From MGIIb-Q1 sp964342465 (GTDB lineage: Archaea; Thermoplasmatota; Poseidoniia; Poseidoniales; Thalassarchaeaceae), in NCBI GenBank assembly GCA_964342465.1, contig CAYFFQ010000001.1:248001-312000 (forward strand): a DNA stretch of 64,000 nt, written 5' to 3'. Position numbers and translations under genes: made by a program. Shown piece after piece: positions 45,155 through 53,606 of the stretch. The notes beneath the pieces are model-generated. The model was not told the DNA's origin. It made no database searches and saw nothing but the letters and a program-made list of their open reading frames with translations. The stretch's first letter is position 1. Each line of letters begins with the position of its first letter.

Positions 45155-47164
45155 ATGCAGGTGGAGTCAGGTATGAACCTCAAGCGAGTCGTCATTTTGA
45201 CGATAAACCTCTCAGTGATGGCCCTGTTCATCATGCCGTTGATTGGTGCTGCTGCTACCATTCCCGCTTCTGAGGGGGGCGCTCTGAAACCGTGGTGGGA
45301 GACTACCAACATGGACAAGGATGGCGATAAGATTCACGATGCCATTCCGATAGCAATTCGTAGCACTCAGCGCGATTGGGTTGACGCTGAGGGGCGCATC
45401 GGAGTCATCGTTGATTTTGACCACACACCGACTGAAGCGGATGAAAGAATGTTGGAAAAGAGGGTGGATTTCAGAGTTGAGTTCAGGTATCATCTGATAG
45501 ATTCAATCGCCGGAACCGTCGAAACCAGCAGGATTGGGACTCTTGCCAATCTCCCCGGTGTCGTGCTGGTCGAAATTGACGGAATACTGACCATCCAAAT
45601 GGAGGATGTGAAAGAAGTTCACGGGGTCACTAATGTTTGGGATGAGACAGGTTACACAGGTGCAGGCTCAGTCGTGGCCATCATCGATACCGGTATTGAC
45701 GGCAACCACACTGGTCTTGATGACCTTGATGATGACAATTCCACAAATGACCCGAAAATCATAGGATTCTATGATGTAATCAACGCCCCCGACCAGACCA
45801 ACGGTACCGATGTCACGCCTTATGACGACCAAGGTCACGGAAGTCACTGCGCCGGTATCACTGCGGGAACCGGAGCGCCGACCTACGAGCATGTCGGCAT
45901 CGCCCCAGAGGCGCAACTCGTCGGGGTGAAGGTACTCGACTCCGGCGGTTCTGGTTCATTCGCACAGGTGATGCAGGGGATGCAGTGGACGGTTGACAAT
46001 CGTCACAAATTCAACATCAGAGCCGCCTCGATGAGTCTCGGCGGCCCTGGTGCATCAGAATGGACCGCAAGTGAACAGGAGAGCACCAACCGGATGGCCA
46101 ACGAGATGGTCAGGGCAGGTATTGCCCTCTTCATCGCTGCCGGCAATTCAGCCTTTTCCGCCCAGATAGGAACCCCCGGCAGCGCCGAGGATGTCATCAC
46201 GGTGGGTGCGCTGGACAAGGACACCGGCATCGCCATCTATTCATCTCAAGGACCGACTGAAGAGGGTAGAATCAAGCCAAACATAGCCTTTGTCGGAAGC
46301 AATGTCATGTCAGTGGAAGCAAACAGCGGCGATGGCTACACATCTATGTCTGGGACCAGCATGGCGACTCCCGGAGCCGCCGGCCTCGCCGCTCTCATGT
46401 ATCAAGCCAATCCAGACCTCTCACCTTTCGATGTCCGTAACATCATGCAGGAGACTGCCACCTATCGGCAATGTCACTACCTGCTCAAGAACGAACCTTG
46501 TGCTGAAGACCTCATCCCCAAGAATCGTCAGAACAATGTCTACGGACATGGTCATACGAATGCAGAACCCTCGGTAATGGAAGCAGCCAACAGGGTGTTC
46601 GGCTTAACCCTCTCAATCAATGTATCATCCTTGACAGAAACCGCTAGTGACAACAAGGTTCACATCGGACCGGGTGAAGTGGTTGATTTCAACATCATTG
46701 GAGAACCTGCCGGCAAGGTTCAATGGCGAACATGGGATATGCGTGACTACTGGTCTGACCATCCTGATTTCATAGCCGGTGATACAGATTTCGCCATCAC
46801 GCACGCCATGCTGAATGACCGACTCAAGTACCTGCCGGGCAACGAGGTGGTGGGCAACCAGACCATCATCGTTAGGGCTATCACAGGGGATAACGCATCA
46901 ACCAACGCGGTGGTTCACCTGCATGTCATGGGCGACACTCCTCTCACAGTTGGGCAAGAGGGTGGGGGAATTGATGGATTGGTTCTGCTTCTCGCAGCCC
47001 TGTTGTTCATCTTCGCCATCGGCTTGGTGGTCATGTTCCTCATGCTCCGTGGCGTCATCTCCTCTCCTGACAGATGGGCGGAGGTCATTGAAGGCGATGA
47101 CTTCGGTGACCGCGAGATGATGGATGGAGAGTTGCTCGACATCATCTCAGGCGACTCCGGTTGA
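45155..47164 (+). CDS. Membrane-anchored subtilisin-like serine protease
   Basis: A 669-residue S8 peptidase. After a signal peptide (VVILTINLSVMALFIMPLIGAAA) comes a propeptide-like region (VIVDFDHTPTEADERML, ANLPGVVLVEIDGI). The catalytic triad is complete: Asp178 in VVAIIDTGIDG, His228 in GHGSHCAGI and Ser402 in GTSMATPGAAG; the oxyanion Asn is in FIAAGNSAFS. The region after residue 460 is a beta-rich C-terminal domain, then a membrane helix (GLVLLLAALLFIFAIGLVVMFLML) and an acidic tail. It should act at the cell surface on peptides or on precursors of other secreted proteins. Starts at 45155 and 45173 both have ribosome binding sites; I choose 45155 from its match to the gene at 50956. 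Confidence 0.88.
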   Translation: MQVESGMNLKRVVILTINLSVMALFIMPLIGAAATIPASEGGALKPWWETTNMDKDGDKIHDAIPIAIRSTQRDWVDAEGRIGVIVDFDHTPTEADERMLEKRVDFRVEFRYHLIDSIAGTVETSRIGTLANLPGVVLVEIDGILTIQMEDVKEVHGVTNVWDETGYTGAGSVVAIIDTGIDGNHTGLDDLDDDNSTNDPKIIGFYDVINAPDQTNGTDVTPYDDQGHGSHCAGITAGTGAPTYEHVGIAPEAQLVGVKVLDSGGSGSFAQVMQGMQWTVDNRHKFNIRAASMSLGGPGASEWTASEQESTNRMANEMVRAGIALFIAAGNSAFSAQIGTPGSAEDVITVGALDKDTGIAIYSSQGPTEEGRIKPNIAFVGSNVMSVEANSGDGYTSMSGTSMATPGAAGLAALMYQANPDLSPFDVRNIMQETATYRQCHYLLKNEPCAEDLIPKNRQNNVYGHGHTNAEPSVMEAANRVFGLTLSINVSSLTETASDNKVHIGPGEVVDFNIIGEPAGKVQWRTWDMRDYWSDHPDFIAGDTDFAITHAMLNDRLKYLPGNEVVGNQTIIVRAITGDNASTNAVVHLHVMGDTPLTVGQEGGGIDGLVLLLAALLFIFAIGLVVMFLMLRGVISSPDRWAEVIEGDDFGDREMMDGELLDIISGDSG

Positions 47165-47206
47165 GCCATCCAGTTTGGATTCCTCTCTATCGTGAGGTGT
47201 TGAATA

Positions 47207-48058
47207 ATGGGTTGGCCAATCCTCATCTCAGCACTTATCGCCGGGTTGGCGGCGATAACTGTCACAGTGGTGATTGAGAAATGGGGTGGCCTACATGGTG
47301 GGGCGTTGGCTACAGTACCCTCAACCATCATTCCTGCAGCCATCGGTATTTGGTATGGCTCAGAAAGTGTTGAGACATTTCAGTCGGCCATGTACATAGT
47401 TCCTCTCGGGTTGGTGGTCAATGGGCTCTTCCTTTACATGTGGCGTATCCTCCCCTCGAGAATACCGCACCACCCCCTCACTCTTCGTCTGACCATGATT
47501 TCGACCCTTTCTCTCATTGTCTGGGCTGCTGCTGCCGCTGCCGGCATTGAATTATTCATCAGATTGATTGCTATCGGGGTTCCTAGCCTCACTCTCGCTG
47601 TCGCATGGCTATGCACAGGTCTTATTTTCGGTCTGCTCTCGACCCGCACCCATCGTCCAACTCCGCGCGGTAAGAGGAAGGTAAGCACATTGACACTCGT
47701 AGCCCGCGGTTTGGCTGCCGCCATTTCCATCGGGGCTGCAGTCTGGTTGGCTGGTATCGGCATACCGCTGCTGAGCGGAATAATGACCATATTTCCAGCC
47801 ATATTCCTCACCAGCATGGTCGCCCTCTGGCTGGCTCAAGGCGAAGCCGTTCCAGCAGGAGCAATCGGACCGATGATATTCGGGGCTCAATCGGTATCCC
47901 TCTTCGCGATACTAGTGGCTAGCCTATACCCTCACACATCTACCATTGTCGGTCTTTCCGTTACAACAATGGCGGCTTGGGTGGTCTCGGTGGGGGCAGT
48001 CAACTTGCCAGTTTGGTATTATCTAAGGAGCAGGTCAGAGGGAGTTGAATTGGTGTAG
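47207..48058 (+). CDS. Hypothetical multi-pass membrane protein
   Basis: A 283-residue protein made almost wholly of hydrophobic segments (about eight to ten), with a short basic cytosolic loop RTHRPTPRGKRKV in the middle. The first half has GGLHGGALATVPSTIIPAAIG and the second GIPLLSGIMTIFPAIFLTSMV, which look like an inverted or direct internal repeat, as in small transporters. Not assigned to a known family. GAGGTG lies 7 nt upstream of the ATG. It follows the subtilase gene by 42 nt and may be cotranscribed. Confidence 0.65.
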   Translation: MGWPILISALIAGLAAITVTVVIEKWGGLHGGALATVPSTIIPAAIGIWYGSESVETFQSAMYIVPLGLVVNGLFLYMWRILPSRIPHHPLTLRLTMISTLSLIVWAAAAAAGIELFIRLIAIGVPSLTLAVAWLCTGLIFGLLSTRTHRPTPRGKRKVSTLTLVARGLAAAISIGAAVWLAGIGIPLLSGIMTIFPAIFLTSMVALWLAQGEAVPAGAIGPMIFGAQSVSLFAILVASLYPHTSTIVGLSVTTMAAWVVSVGAVNLPVWYYLRSRSEGVELV

Positions 48059-48256
48059 GATGGTGGATGCTACACCCACTCCTAAACATCGTTTATTCAC
48101 CAATCGGAGCAATAACTCAGGACGATTAACCTACTACCCCCGAGACATTGAAACTTGATGTACAGGAGTAATACGATTTTGAGCCGTATTGAAAGCCATA
48201 CCTCTCCTTGGCCCCATCAGGGCGGAGATAGTGTAATGGGGATAGGTGCATTGAAA

Positions 48257-48292
48257 ATGAACAACAAGCCCCCGTCACTGATGGAGGGGTGA
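48257..48292 (+). other. Possible 11-codon leader ORF before the HD gene
   Basis: ATG at 48257 opens 11 codons (MNNKPPSLMEG) and stops with TGA at 48290-48292. The GGAGGGGTGA ribosome binding site of the next gene is made of its last codons and stop, 4 nt before the TTG start. It could couple translation of the two or be chance. Confidence 0.2.
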
Positions 48293-48295
48293 CTG

Positions 48296-49546
48296 TTGGG
48301 CGACAAGCGATACATCAGAGATGCCCTTCATGGAGACATCATCCTTCCCGACACAGTCAGCAGAATCGTCGATACTCAGACCTTTCAGCGGCTCCGCTAC
48401 ATCCAACAGTTGGCAACATGTCATTACGCATTTCCTTCGGCGACACATACCCGTTTTTCCCATTCCATAGGGGTTTTTCACCTCGCTACCCGCTTGGTTG
48501 CGTTACTCAGAGAGCGACACCCTCGAAAAATTAGTGACCGAGATGCTGAACTCGTCCCCCTCGCGGCCCTCTTACACGACGTCGGGCATCCACCCTTCTC
48601 ACACATGTTCGAGACACCTGAGGTTTTCACAACCTACGCCTCCCATGAACAGTGGGGTAGGGCGATGATGGTTGACCATGAGTGTGACCTCTCACGTTCG
48701 CTATGTGAACAACTTGGGGATGATGTCAAGAGATTGCTCGCCATCATGGAAGGTGATGAGTCAGTGGAACCATTTCTACATGAGATTGTTTCATCACAAC
48801 TCGATGTCGACCGCCTTGATTATCTGATGCGTGACCAGTTTGTGACCGGAGCGGATGTCGGTGGATTCGATATGGAGCGGATTCTCAGAGCCATCAGGAT
48901 TTCAACTGATGGACACCTCGTCATCAGCGAAGAATCGGTCTCAGCGGTGGAAGCGTATCTAGTCACCAGACTACACATGTATCAATCAGTATATTTCCAC
49001 AAACTCACCATGCTCACTTCCGTCTACTATGTCAGAGCCCTGAACAGAGCGCGACAATTGCACGAAGAAGGCTCACTCCCTCTCTCATTGAAGATGCGAG
49101 ACATGCTTTCGAGCAGGACACTAACCCCCTATCGATACTCCCAGTTGACCGACCCGTTCGTCATCGCTGATGTTTTCCATTGGTCGGACCATGATGATGA
49201 GATTCTTTCCGGTTATGCGCGAAGACTCTCCAGCCGCGACCATTTTCACAAGAGAATTAGAATTGTCATGGATGAAAACTCAGTTTCTGATGTGCGAGAC
49301 GGACTTTCGGACATTCTGCAAGAACACGGTTATGATGAGCAACATGACTTGATACACACTCGCCTCTCCAAGGAGGGATACATGCCCTACAAAGGTGGTG
49401 TCAGGCTTGAGGATGGGAGGGATGTTTCTGAGGTATCTCCGATGATTGCCTCGATGTCCGAGCCGTTCACCTCATCGATGCTCTTCGTGCCGGCTGATGT
49501 GCGAGAGGAATGCGAGCGTTACATACGAGCCACCCAAGTCCGATGA
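48296..49546 (+). CDS. HD-domain phosphohydrolase (SAMHD1/dGTPase-like)
   Basis: A 416-residue metal-dependent phosphohydrolase. The HD motif is complete: His51 or His56 in SATHTRFSHSIGVFHL, His94-Asp95 in LAALLHDVGHPPFSH, and the distal Asp in SSQLDVDRLDYLMRD. These match the group that includes SAMHD1 and archaeal/bacterial dNTP triphosphohydrolases, which control dNTP pools or degrade dNTPs. The start is a TTG at 48296 behind a strong GGAGGGGTGA; no ATG fits the conserved N-terminus (YIRDALHGDIILPD). The 237-nt gap before it contains no other gene apart from a possible tiny leader ORF. Substrate is not certain. Confidence 0.85.
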   Translation: MGDKRYIRDALHGDIILPDTVSRIVDTQTFQRLRYIQQLATCHYAFPSATHTRFSHSIGVFHLATRLVALLRERHPRKISDRDAELVPLAALLHDVGHPPFSHMFETPEVFTTYASHEQWGRAMMVDHECDLSRSLCEQLGDDVKRLLAIMEGDESVEPFLHEIVSSQLDVDRLDYLMRDQFVTGADVGGFDMERILRAIRISTDGHLVISEESVSAVEAYLVTRLHMYQSVYFHKLTMLTSVYYVRALNRARQLHEEGSLPLSLKMRDMLSSRTLTPYRYSQLTDPFVIADVFHWSDHDDEILSGYARRLSSRDHFHKRIRIVMDENSVSDVRDGLSDILQEHGYDEQHDLIHTRLSKEGYMPYKGGVRLEDGRDVSEVSPMIASMSEPFTSSMLFVPADVREECERYIRATQVR

Positions 49547-49553
49547 AGGGCTT

Positions 49554-49656
49554 GGTTGCGGCCATCGCTGTTCACATCCTGATGTGCAGTAGTTTGCGCC
49601 TCGTAGGTAGGATGAGTGGCTAGGTTGCAGCCATCGCTGTTCACATCCTGGTCTGC
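49554..49656. repeat. Two 34-bp direct repeats, 69-bp period
   Basis: 49554-49587 and 49623-49656 share 31 of 34 bases, including GCCATCGCTGTTCACATCCT. They lie between the HD gene and a tRNA gene. On the minus strand they read as DVNSDG, but no gene supports that frame. Confidence 0.8.
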
Positions 49657-49688
49657 GACAAATAATGAAGAGCAGAGATGAATCAAGG

Positions 49689-49763
49689 TGGGCCTGACCG
49701 GATTCGAACCGATGGCTACTCGGTTATGAGCCGAGTGCTCTAACCAGACTAAGCTACAGGCCC
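49689..49763 (-). tRNA. tRNA with anticodon CAT (Met elongator or Ile2)
   Basis: Cloverleaf on the minus strand: acceptor GGGCCTG pairs with CAGGCCC, discriminator A; anticodon stem CTCGG/CCGAG with loop CTCATAA, so anticodon CAT; T arm CATCGGTTCGAATCCGGTC region intact. The anticodon stem lacks the three G-C pairs of initiator tRNA, so it is elongator tRNA-Met or the tRNA-Ile whose C34 is modified to agmatidine. No intron seen. Confidence 0.9.
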
Positions 49764-49855
49764 CCGCTCCGCCGGTGATGCCTGCCATTGTTGAAAGTTG
49801 GCTTTGATACGGATGCGCCCGCACGCTGAAATAGGATTGGCTGAGAGGCGCAATC

Positions 49856-50875
49856 ATGCGGTGCGAAAAGTTCGCTTCGGCGGTGACCACATCCCTTCTC
49901 ATCGGCACCATCCTTGCCCTCTTTGCCGCGCCTGCGTCGGCGCAGTTGGGCAATCCCAACCCCGCAATCAATCTGACCTGTGAGGGAGAAATTGTGGAAA
50001 TCGATGTCAGTCCGGGTGCCAGCAGGGTGGGCTCATTGGATTGCTTGTTGGAGAACCCCTCTATCCATCAAGAGGATGTCAATATCTCAGTCGATGAGAT
50101 AGACCTTCAGGTCTCCTATCCCAACAGCATCTCGGTGGCGCCGAACAGTGATACAACATTCACCGTCAGTTGGGCGGGCGAAATCGGCGCACCGGTAGCC
50201 TCGTTCTCCACCATAGTGGAAGCGACCGTCACCACAGTGAACGGTCTGCCGTACCCCTTGGGTGAATCAAAGAGTGAGAGTGTGACGGTTGACATTCTTC
50301 CGTTTGGGCGGCCGTGGATTGACATTTCAGGGCAGGAGTTGGCGCTTGAACATGGTCAGAGTTCGACGGTGAATTTCTCACTTCGCAACACTGGAAATGC
50401 CGAGGATACGCTGCGGGTCACCATTGAAAACCAGAGCGGTTTGGAACAGTTCGGATTCACCTTCGACTACTCAGCCACTTCTGCGAGGTTGGGGGTCAAC
50501 GAATCAGAGGAGATCACCCTCACCATCACCGCATCTGAAGAGATTCTTGACGGCTCATTCGTCGTCATCCTTCAGGCTACGAGCGAGATGGCAGAAGATG
50601 ATGGTGAACCTTGGGTGGTGGAGGAGAACTTCAGATTACAATCTCTTGCCAAGGAAGAATCCTTCCTCACGACATCAGTTGACAGTGTACCTGCTTGGGC
50701 CATCACCACAACTATGGTGCTGGCCGGTTTGGCTGTCGTTGGTGTCATCGTGGTGGCTGTCAGAGTGATGCTTTCCAAGCGTGGTGGGATGAAAATATCC
50801 GGCGACAGCGCCGCAGACGTTGATTTTGAATTCGACGATGAGGAGTTCGCAGATTTCGAGTTGGATGACCTTTGA
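49856..50875 (+). CDS. Membrane-anchored secreted protein with acidic tail
   Basis: A 339-residue protein: signal peptide (SAVTTSLLIGTILALFAAPASAQ, shown in part), an ectodomain of about 260 residues with two Ig-like or NEW3-like beta modules (EIVEIDVSPGASRVGSLDC, SSTVNFSLRNTGNAEDTL), a membrane helix (WAITTTMVLAGLAVVGVIVVAV) and a tail ending DFEFDDEEFADFELDDL. It is a diverged paralog of the next gene: both begin the mature part with NPNP(A/T) and a Cys pair about 30 residues apart. GAGAGGCG precedes the ATG. Function unknown; the anchor and acidic tail suggest interaction with a cytosolic partner. Confidence 0.7.
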   Translation: MRCEKFASAVTTSLLIGTILALFAAPASAQLGNPNPAINLTCEGEIVEIDVSPGASRVGSLDCLLENPSIHQEDVNISVDEIDLQVSYPNSISVAPNSDTTFTVSWAGEIGAPVASFSTIVEATVTTVNGLPYPLGESKSESVTVDILPFGRPWIDISGQELALEHGQSSTVNFSLRNTGNAEDTLRVTIENQSGLEQFGFTFDYSATSARLGVNESEEITLTITASEEILDGSFVVILQATSEMAEDDGEPWVVEENFRLQSLAKEESFLTTSVDSVPAWAITTTMVLAGLAVVGVIVVAVRVMLSKRGGMKISGDSAADVDFEFDDEEFADFELDDL

Positions 50876-50937
50876 ATCAGTTGCAACTATCAAGCATCCT
50901 ACTGCCCCATATCCTTAAAACCGATGGACTGTGACAA

Positions 50938-50952
50938 CTCACCGTAGGTGAG
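50938..50952 (+). promoter_or_regulatory. Hairpin hiding the ribosome binding site before ATG 50956
   Basis: CTCACC, loop GTA, GGTGAG: 6-bp perfect stem. The 3' arm is the ribosome binding site, 4 nt before the ATG. A TATA-like CTTAAAA near 50913-50919 would start the transcript at about 50940, so the hairpin would form the very 5' end of the message. Confidence 0.5.
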
Positions 50953-50955
50953 GAT

Positions 50956-51912
50956 ATGGATGGACGAGTGATGCGCAGGATGGCTTTTATCTTGGTGCTT
51001 TATACCTTGAGCATGTGGGCTGGGGTCGCCACCAGCAATGTCGCAGCGCAGGGTGTTTCACCCAATCCGACCGTAGCAGTCACCTGCTCTCCGGCGGCTA
51101 TTCCGATTGAGGTCTACCCCGGCGCCCCTCGAACTGGCACGACCTACTGCACTGCCACCAATCCGACTCAATATGTTGAGGATGTGACCATCACCGTGAC
51201 TGCAGGTGGTCTCGCTGTTGCCCACCCCGGTCTCATCACGGTGGGCGCCTACGATTCCACGACATTCGAAGTGGTTGTTCGTGGGGACAACAGAATGGCC
51301 GAAGGAAGCCGTACAATCACCATCGTCGCCCGTGTGACTTCCGCAAGTGGGGTACCCTGTACAACCTGCCCCTCAGTCCAGTCAGCGGTGATGGCGACCA
51401 TCATGCAGTTCAGCAGACTGCGTGTGGAAGCAGAAGAACCATTTAGACAACTCAGGCCAAAGGTCGATTACATCTTCGAGTTCAAGGTCTATAACGACGG
51501 CAACGCATACGACCGATTCAATGTTGACATCGTCAATCGTGATGACTTGGAGGAGAAGGATTTCCAAATCGTTCTGCCAACCATCAGCACCGAGATTGAG
51601 CCACAGGCCCCACCGGATAAAATGCGGGTGCAGATACGTACTCCCAAGATTCAAGGATGGTCGGACGACTATCATCAACTTCAGTTCAGAGCGACAAGTG
51701 ATTACAGTGTCAGAACTGAAGGGGTGGCTAACTATCAAACTCAGATGGTGACCATCTATGTTCGTGGCATCTATCTGCCCGGTTTTGAACTCCTCCCTTC
51801 CATCTCCATGGTGGCTCTAGGAGCCGCATTCGCAGCCCGCCGTCGCAATTCTGACAGTGAGGAGATGATTGACTTTGACGACCTCACTCCACTCGGCGCT
51901 CCCGGACTCTGA
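50956..51912 (+). CDS. Secreted protein with PGF-CTERM-like C-terminus
   Basis: A 318-residue paralog of the gene before it. Signal peptide (MAFILVLYTLSMWAGVA), then beta-rich modules with cysteines (VTCSPAAIPIEVYPGAPRTG, TTYCTATNP, CTTCPS) and a NEW3-like module (DYIFEFKVYNDGNAYDRFNVDI). Near the end is YLPGFELLPSISMVALGAAFAARRR: a PGF motif, a short hydrophobic stretch and a basic cluster, which resembles the PGF-CTERM signal processed by archaeosortase. Unlike standard signals it is followed by about 20 more residues (NSDSEEMIDFDDLTPLGAPGL). So it may be a plain membrane anchor that evolved from, or towards, a sorting signal. Confidence 0.7.
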   Translation: MDGRVMRRMAFILVLYTLSMWAGVATSNVAAQGVSPNPTVAVTCSPAAIPIEVYPGAPRTGTTYCTATNPTQYVEDVTITVTAGGLAVAHPGLITVGAYDSTTFEVVVRGDNRMAEGSRTITIVARVTSASGVPCTTCPSVQSAVMATIMQFSRLRVEAEEPFRQLRPKVDYIFEFKVYNDGNAYDRFNVDIVNRDDLEEKDFQIVLPTISTEIEPQAPPDKMRVQIRTPKIQGWSDDYHQLQFRATSDYSVRTEGVANYQTQMVTIYVRGIYLPGFELLPSISMVALGAAFAARRRNSDSEEMIDFDDLTPLGAPGL

Positions 51913-52229
51913 ACACTTTCCTTTGTCCATGGGGTTCGGTCGTATCGAACGATGTGTTTCTCTCTGCTTGACGGGGCGATTATCCCATCTCCACGAGGTG
52001 GTTGGGGCGAAAACATAACGCAAAACACATCTCATTTATTTATGTGGAAATGTAGTGCTGAAATAGATTCATAATTCCCTTTGTCGGTGAGATGCACGAG
52101 AACAACGGTCAATTCTCGGCTCCCGAAAATGAGGACATCAAGGATAAACAGTTCTTTCCTATTGCCACTAAGGCAACGGGTTCATAACTGTTGGTGAATC
52201 ACAAACCACCGTATTGAGGGGTTTGCTGG
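51913..52229. other. Intergenic region with TATA-like box and a possible 31-codon ORF
   Basis: 317 nt with no large gene. A TATA-like TTTATTTATG is at 52035-52044. An ORF at 52092-52187 starts right after GGTGAG and encodes a hydrophilic 31-residue peptide (MHENNGQFSAPENEDIKD and following). Its ribosome binding site is too close to the ATG and no homolog comes to mind, so I do not call it a gene. Confidence 0.35.
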
Positions 52230-53585
52230 ATGACAGGTGGTTTACTTGAAAAAGCGAAAAGTCAGGAGATTGAGTTATCCCCAGATTCAGATGACGAGGT
52301 CGAAGCAGCCGTGCAACAGATTGATGATGGCGCTGGTGGACTTCTCGCCAAAGTTTCAGCATCTGAGGATTCGGCCCATCCTACTCAAATGGACAAGATT
52401 CTCGCAGGTCTCTCCGTCGCGCTGATGCTCTTCTCGATGTACGGCCTTTTCAATCTCAGTTCACTCTTTTCATCAACTCCGGTTATCGGTGACAATGCTG
52501 GCTGGCTCATCCTAGTGACCACGATTGCTGCACTGGCTACAGGTTCGTACGCCTTGAGGAATCTCGTAAATGGGGGGACACCTCTTTCCAAAGCGCAATG
52601 GATGGCCCTCGTCGGGGCGTGGTTGGTGCTCTCGCTCGGACCATACTTGGCGGCGATGAACTTCGCTGGTTCGGTAGCCATTACCGGCATGACCCACGAC
52701 GAGGATTCAAATTCCATCTCCTTTGATTACCGTTATTCATCATCCCTTTTATCCTCCTCCGGACCGTTTGAGACAGTAGATGTGCGCGTAACTCAAGGAG
52801 GTGAAGAGGTCTGGAGTGGTACGGCTGTGGCAGAGGAAAGTTCTCCCGGACTCGGTTCCTTCACCCTCTCAATATCCGATTTTTATTCAGAAAACGCCTT
52901 CCAAGTGACGGGCAAGAAGGTCACCTTGGAGACAAATGATGGTTCATCATACAGCGCGACCACCACCGAGGTTCCGTATCGCGTTCACGCCGCCCTTTCA
53001 GGTTTGAGTGAGGGTATGGCGGTGCTTGACAGCCGCTCCCTGACTCGTACGATTGACGATGCAGACGGAGCCATGACCGGTGTTATCGACGACTGTGACA
53101 ACTGCAAGGATTTGCTCGGTGTGGTCTTGGATGTGTGGGCTGGGTCCGGCCTCTTAGATGTGGACAGCGATACAAGGCCGGCGCCGGCACAGGGGGATTA
53201 CACGATTCTTGGAGAGGTCTTCGGCCCCGATGGCAATATCGCATTCACCTACCCGTTGGTGACTGTGGATGGCACGGTAGCGTCGTGGGACAATTCGGCA
53301 GGTCACGGTTCGGGGAATGGAGTCATCGGCGACTACGGCTCCCAACTCAATTTGCCGGGGACCACCACGGATGGCGACCCCTTGGGTAGGGAGTACATCG
53401 AGAGAGACGATGTCCTCAGTGACTACGGCTGCTACGAGTTCAAGGTGACCGTCACCATGTTGGAAGATTGGGCCTCAGGCCTTGCGCCGACAGTATCTAC
53501 TGACGAGTTCACATTCCAGCGTGAGATGAACAGCGATGAGAGTGGTGAGCAGGGCATAGAAACCCTTACTCTCGGGTGCAACTGA
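52230..53585 (+). CDS. Membrane-anchored protein with large C-terminal ectodomain
   Basis: A 451-residue protein. The N-terminal 55 residues are cytosolic and acidic (SPDSDDEVEAAVQQIDDGAG). Three hydrophobic segments follow (LAGLSVALMLFSMYGLFNL, WLILVTTIAALATGSYAL, ALVGAWLVLSLGPYLAAMNF). The remaining 290 residues should be outside and look beta-rich (FETVDVRVTQGGEEVWSG, KKVTLETNDGSSYSATT), with three cysteines in DDCDNCKD and GYCYE-like YGCYEFKV. Not recognised. GAGGGG lies near the ATG. Its last codons and stop (GGGTGCAACTGA) are identical to a segment of the 21-bp minisatellite that begins 21 nt later. Confidence 0.65.
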   Translation: MTGGLLEKAKSQEIELSPDSDDEVEAAVQQIDDGAGGLLAKVSASEDSAHPTQMDKILAGLSVALMLFSMYGLFNLSSLFSSTPVIGDNAGWLILVTTIAALATGSYALRNLVNGGTPLSKAQWMALVGAWLVLSLGPYLAAMNFAGSVAITGMTHDEDSNSISFDYRYSSSLLSSSGPFETVDVRVTQGGEEVWSGTAVAEESSPGLGSFTLSISDFYSENAFQVTGKKVTLETNDGSSYSATTTEVPYRVHAALSGLSEGMAVLDSRSLTRTIDDADGAMTGVIDDCDNCKDLLGVVLDVWAGSGLLDVDSDTRPAPAQGDYTILGEVFGPDGNIAFTYPLVTVDGTVASWDNSAGHGSGNGVIGDYGSQLNLPGTTTDGDPLGREYIERDDVLSDYGCYEFKVTVTMLEDWASGLAPTVSTDEFTFQREMNSDESGEQGIETLTLGCN

Positions 53586-53606
53586 CCCATCCTTCAGAGC
53601 CGACTG

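Noticed and set aside
49554..49656. Dockerin-like DVNSDG calcium motifs on the minus strand
   Set aside because: The frame has no start signals, continues through a tRNA gene and depends on two copies of a DNA repeat.
8632..50952. Start-codon hairpins as intrinsic terminators of upstream genes
   Set aside because: They lack T-runs, and those at 7228 and 45133 lie between divergent genes where no upstream transcript ends.
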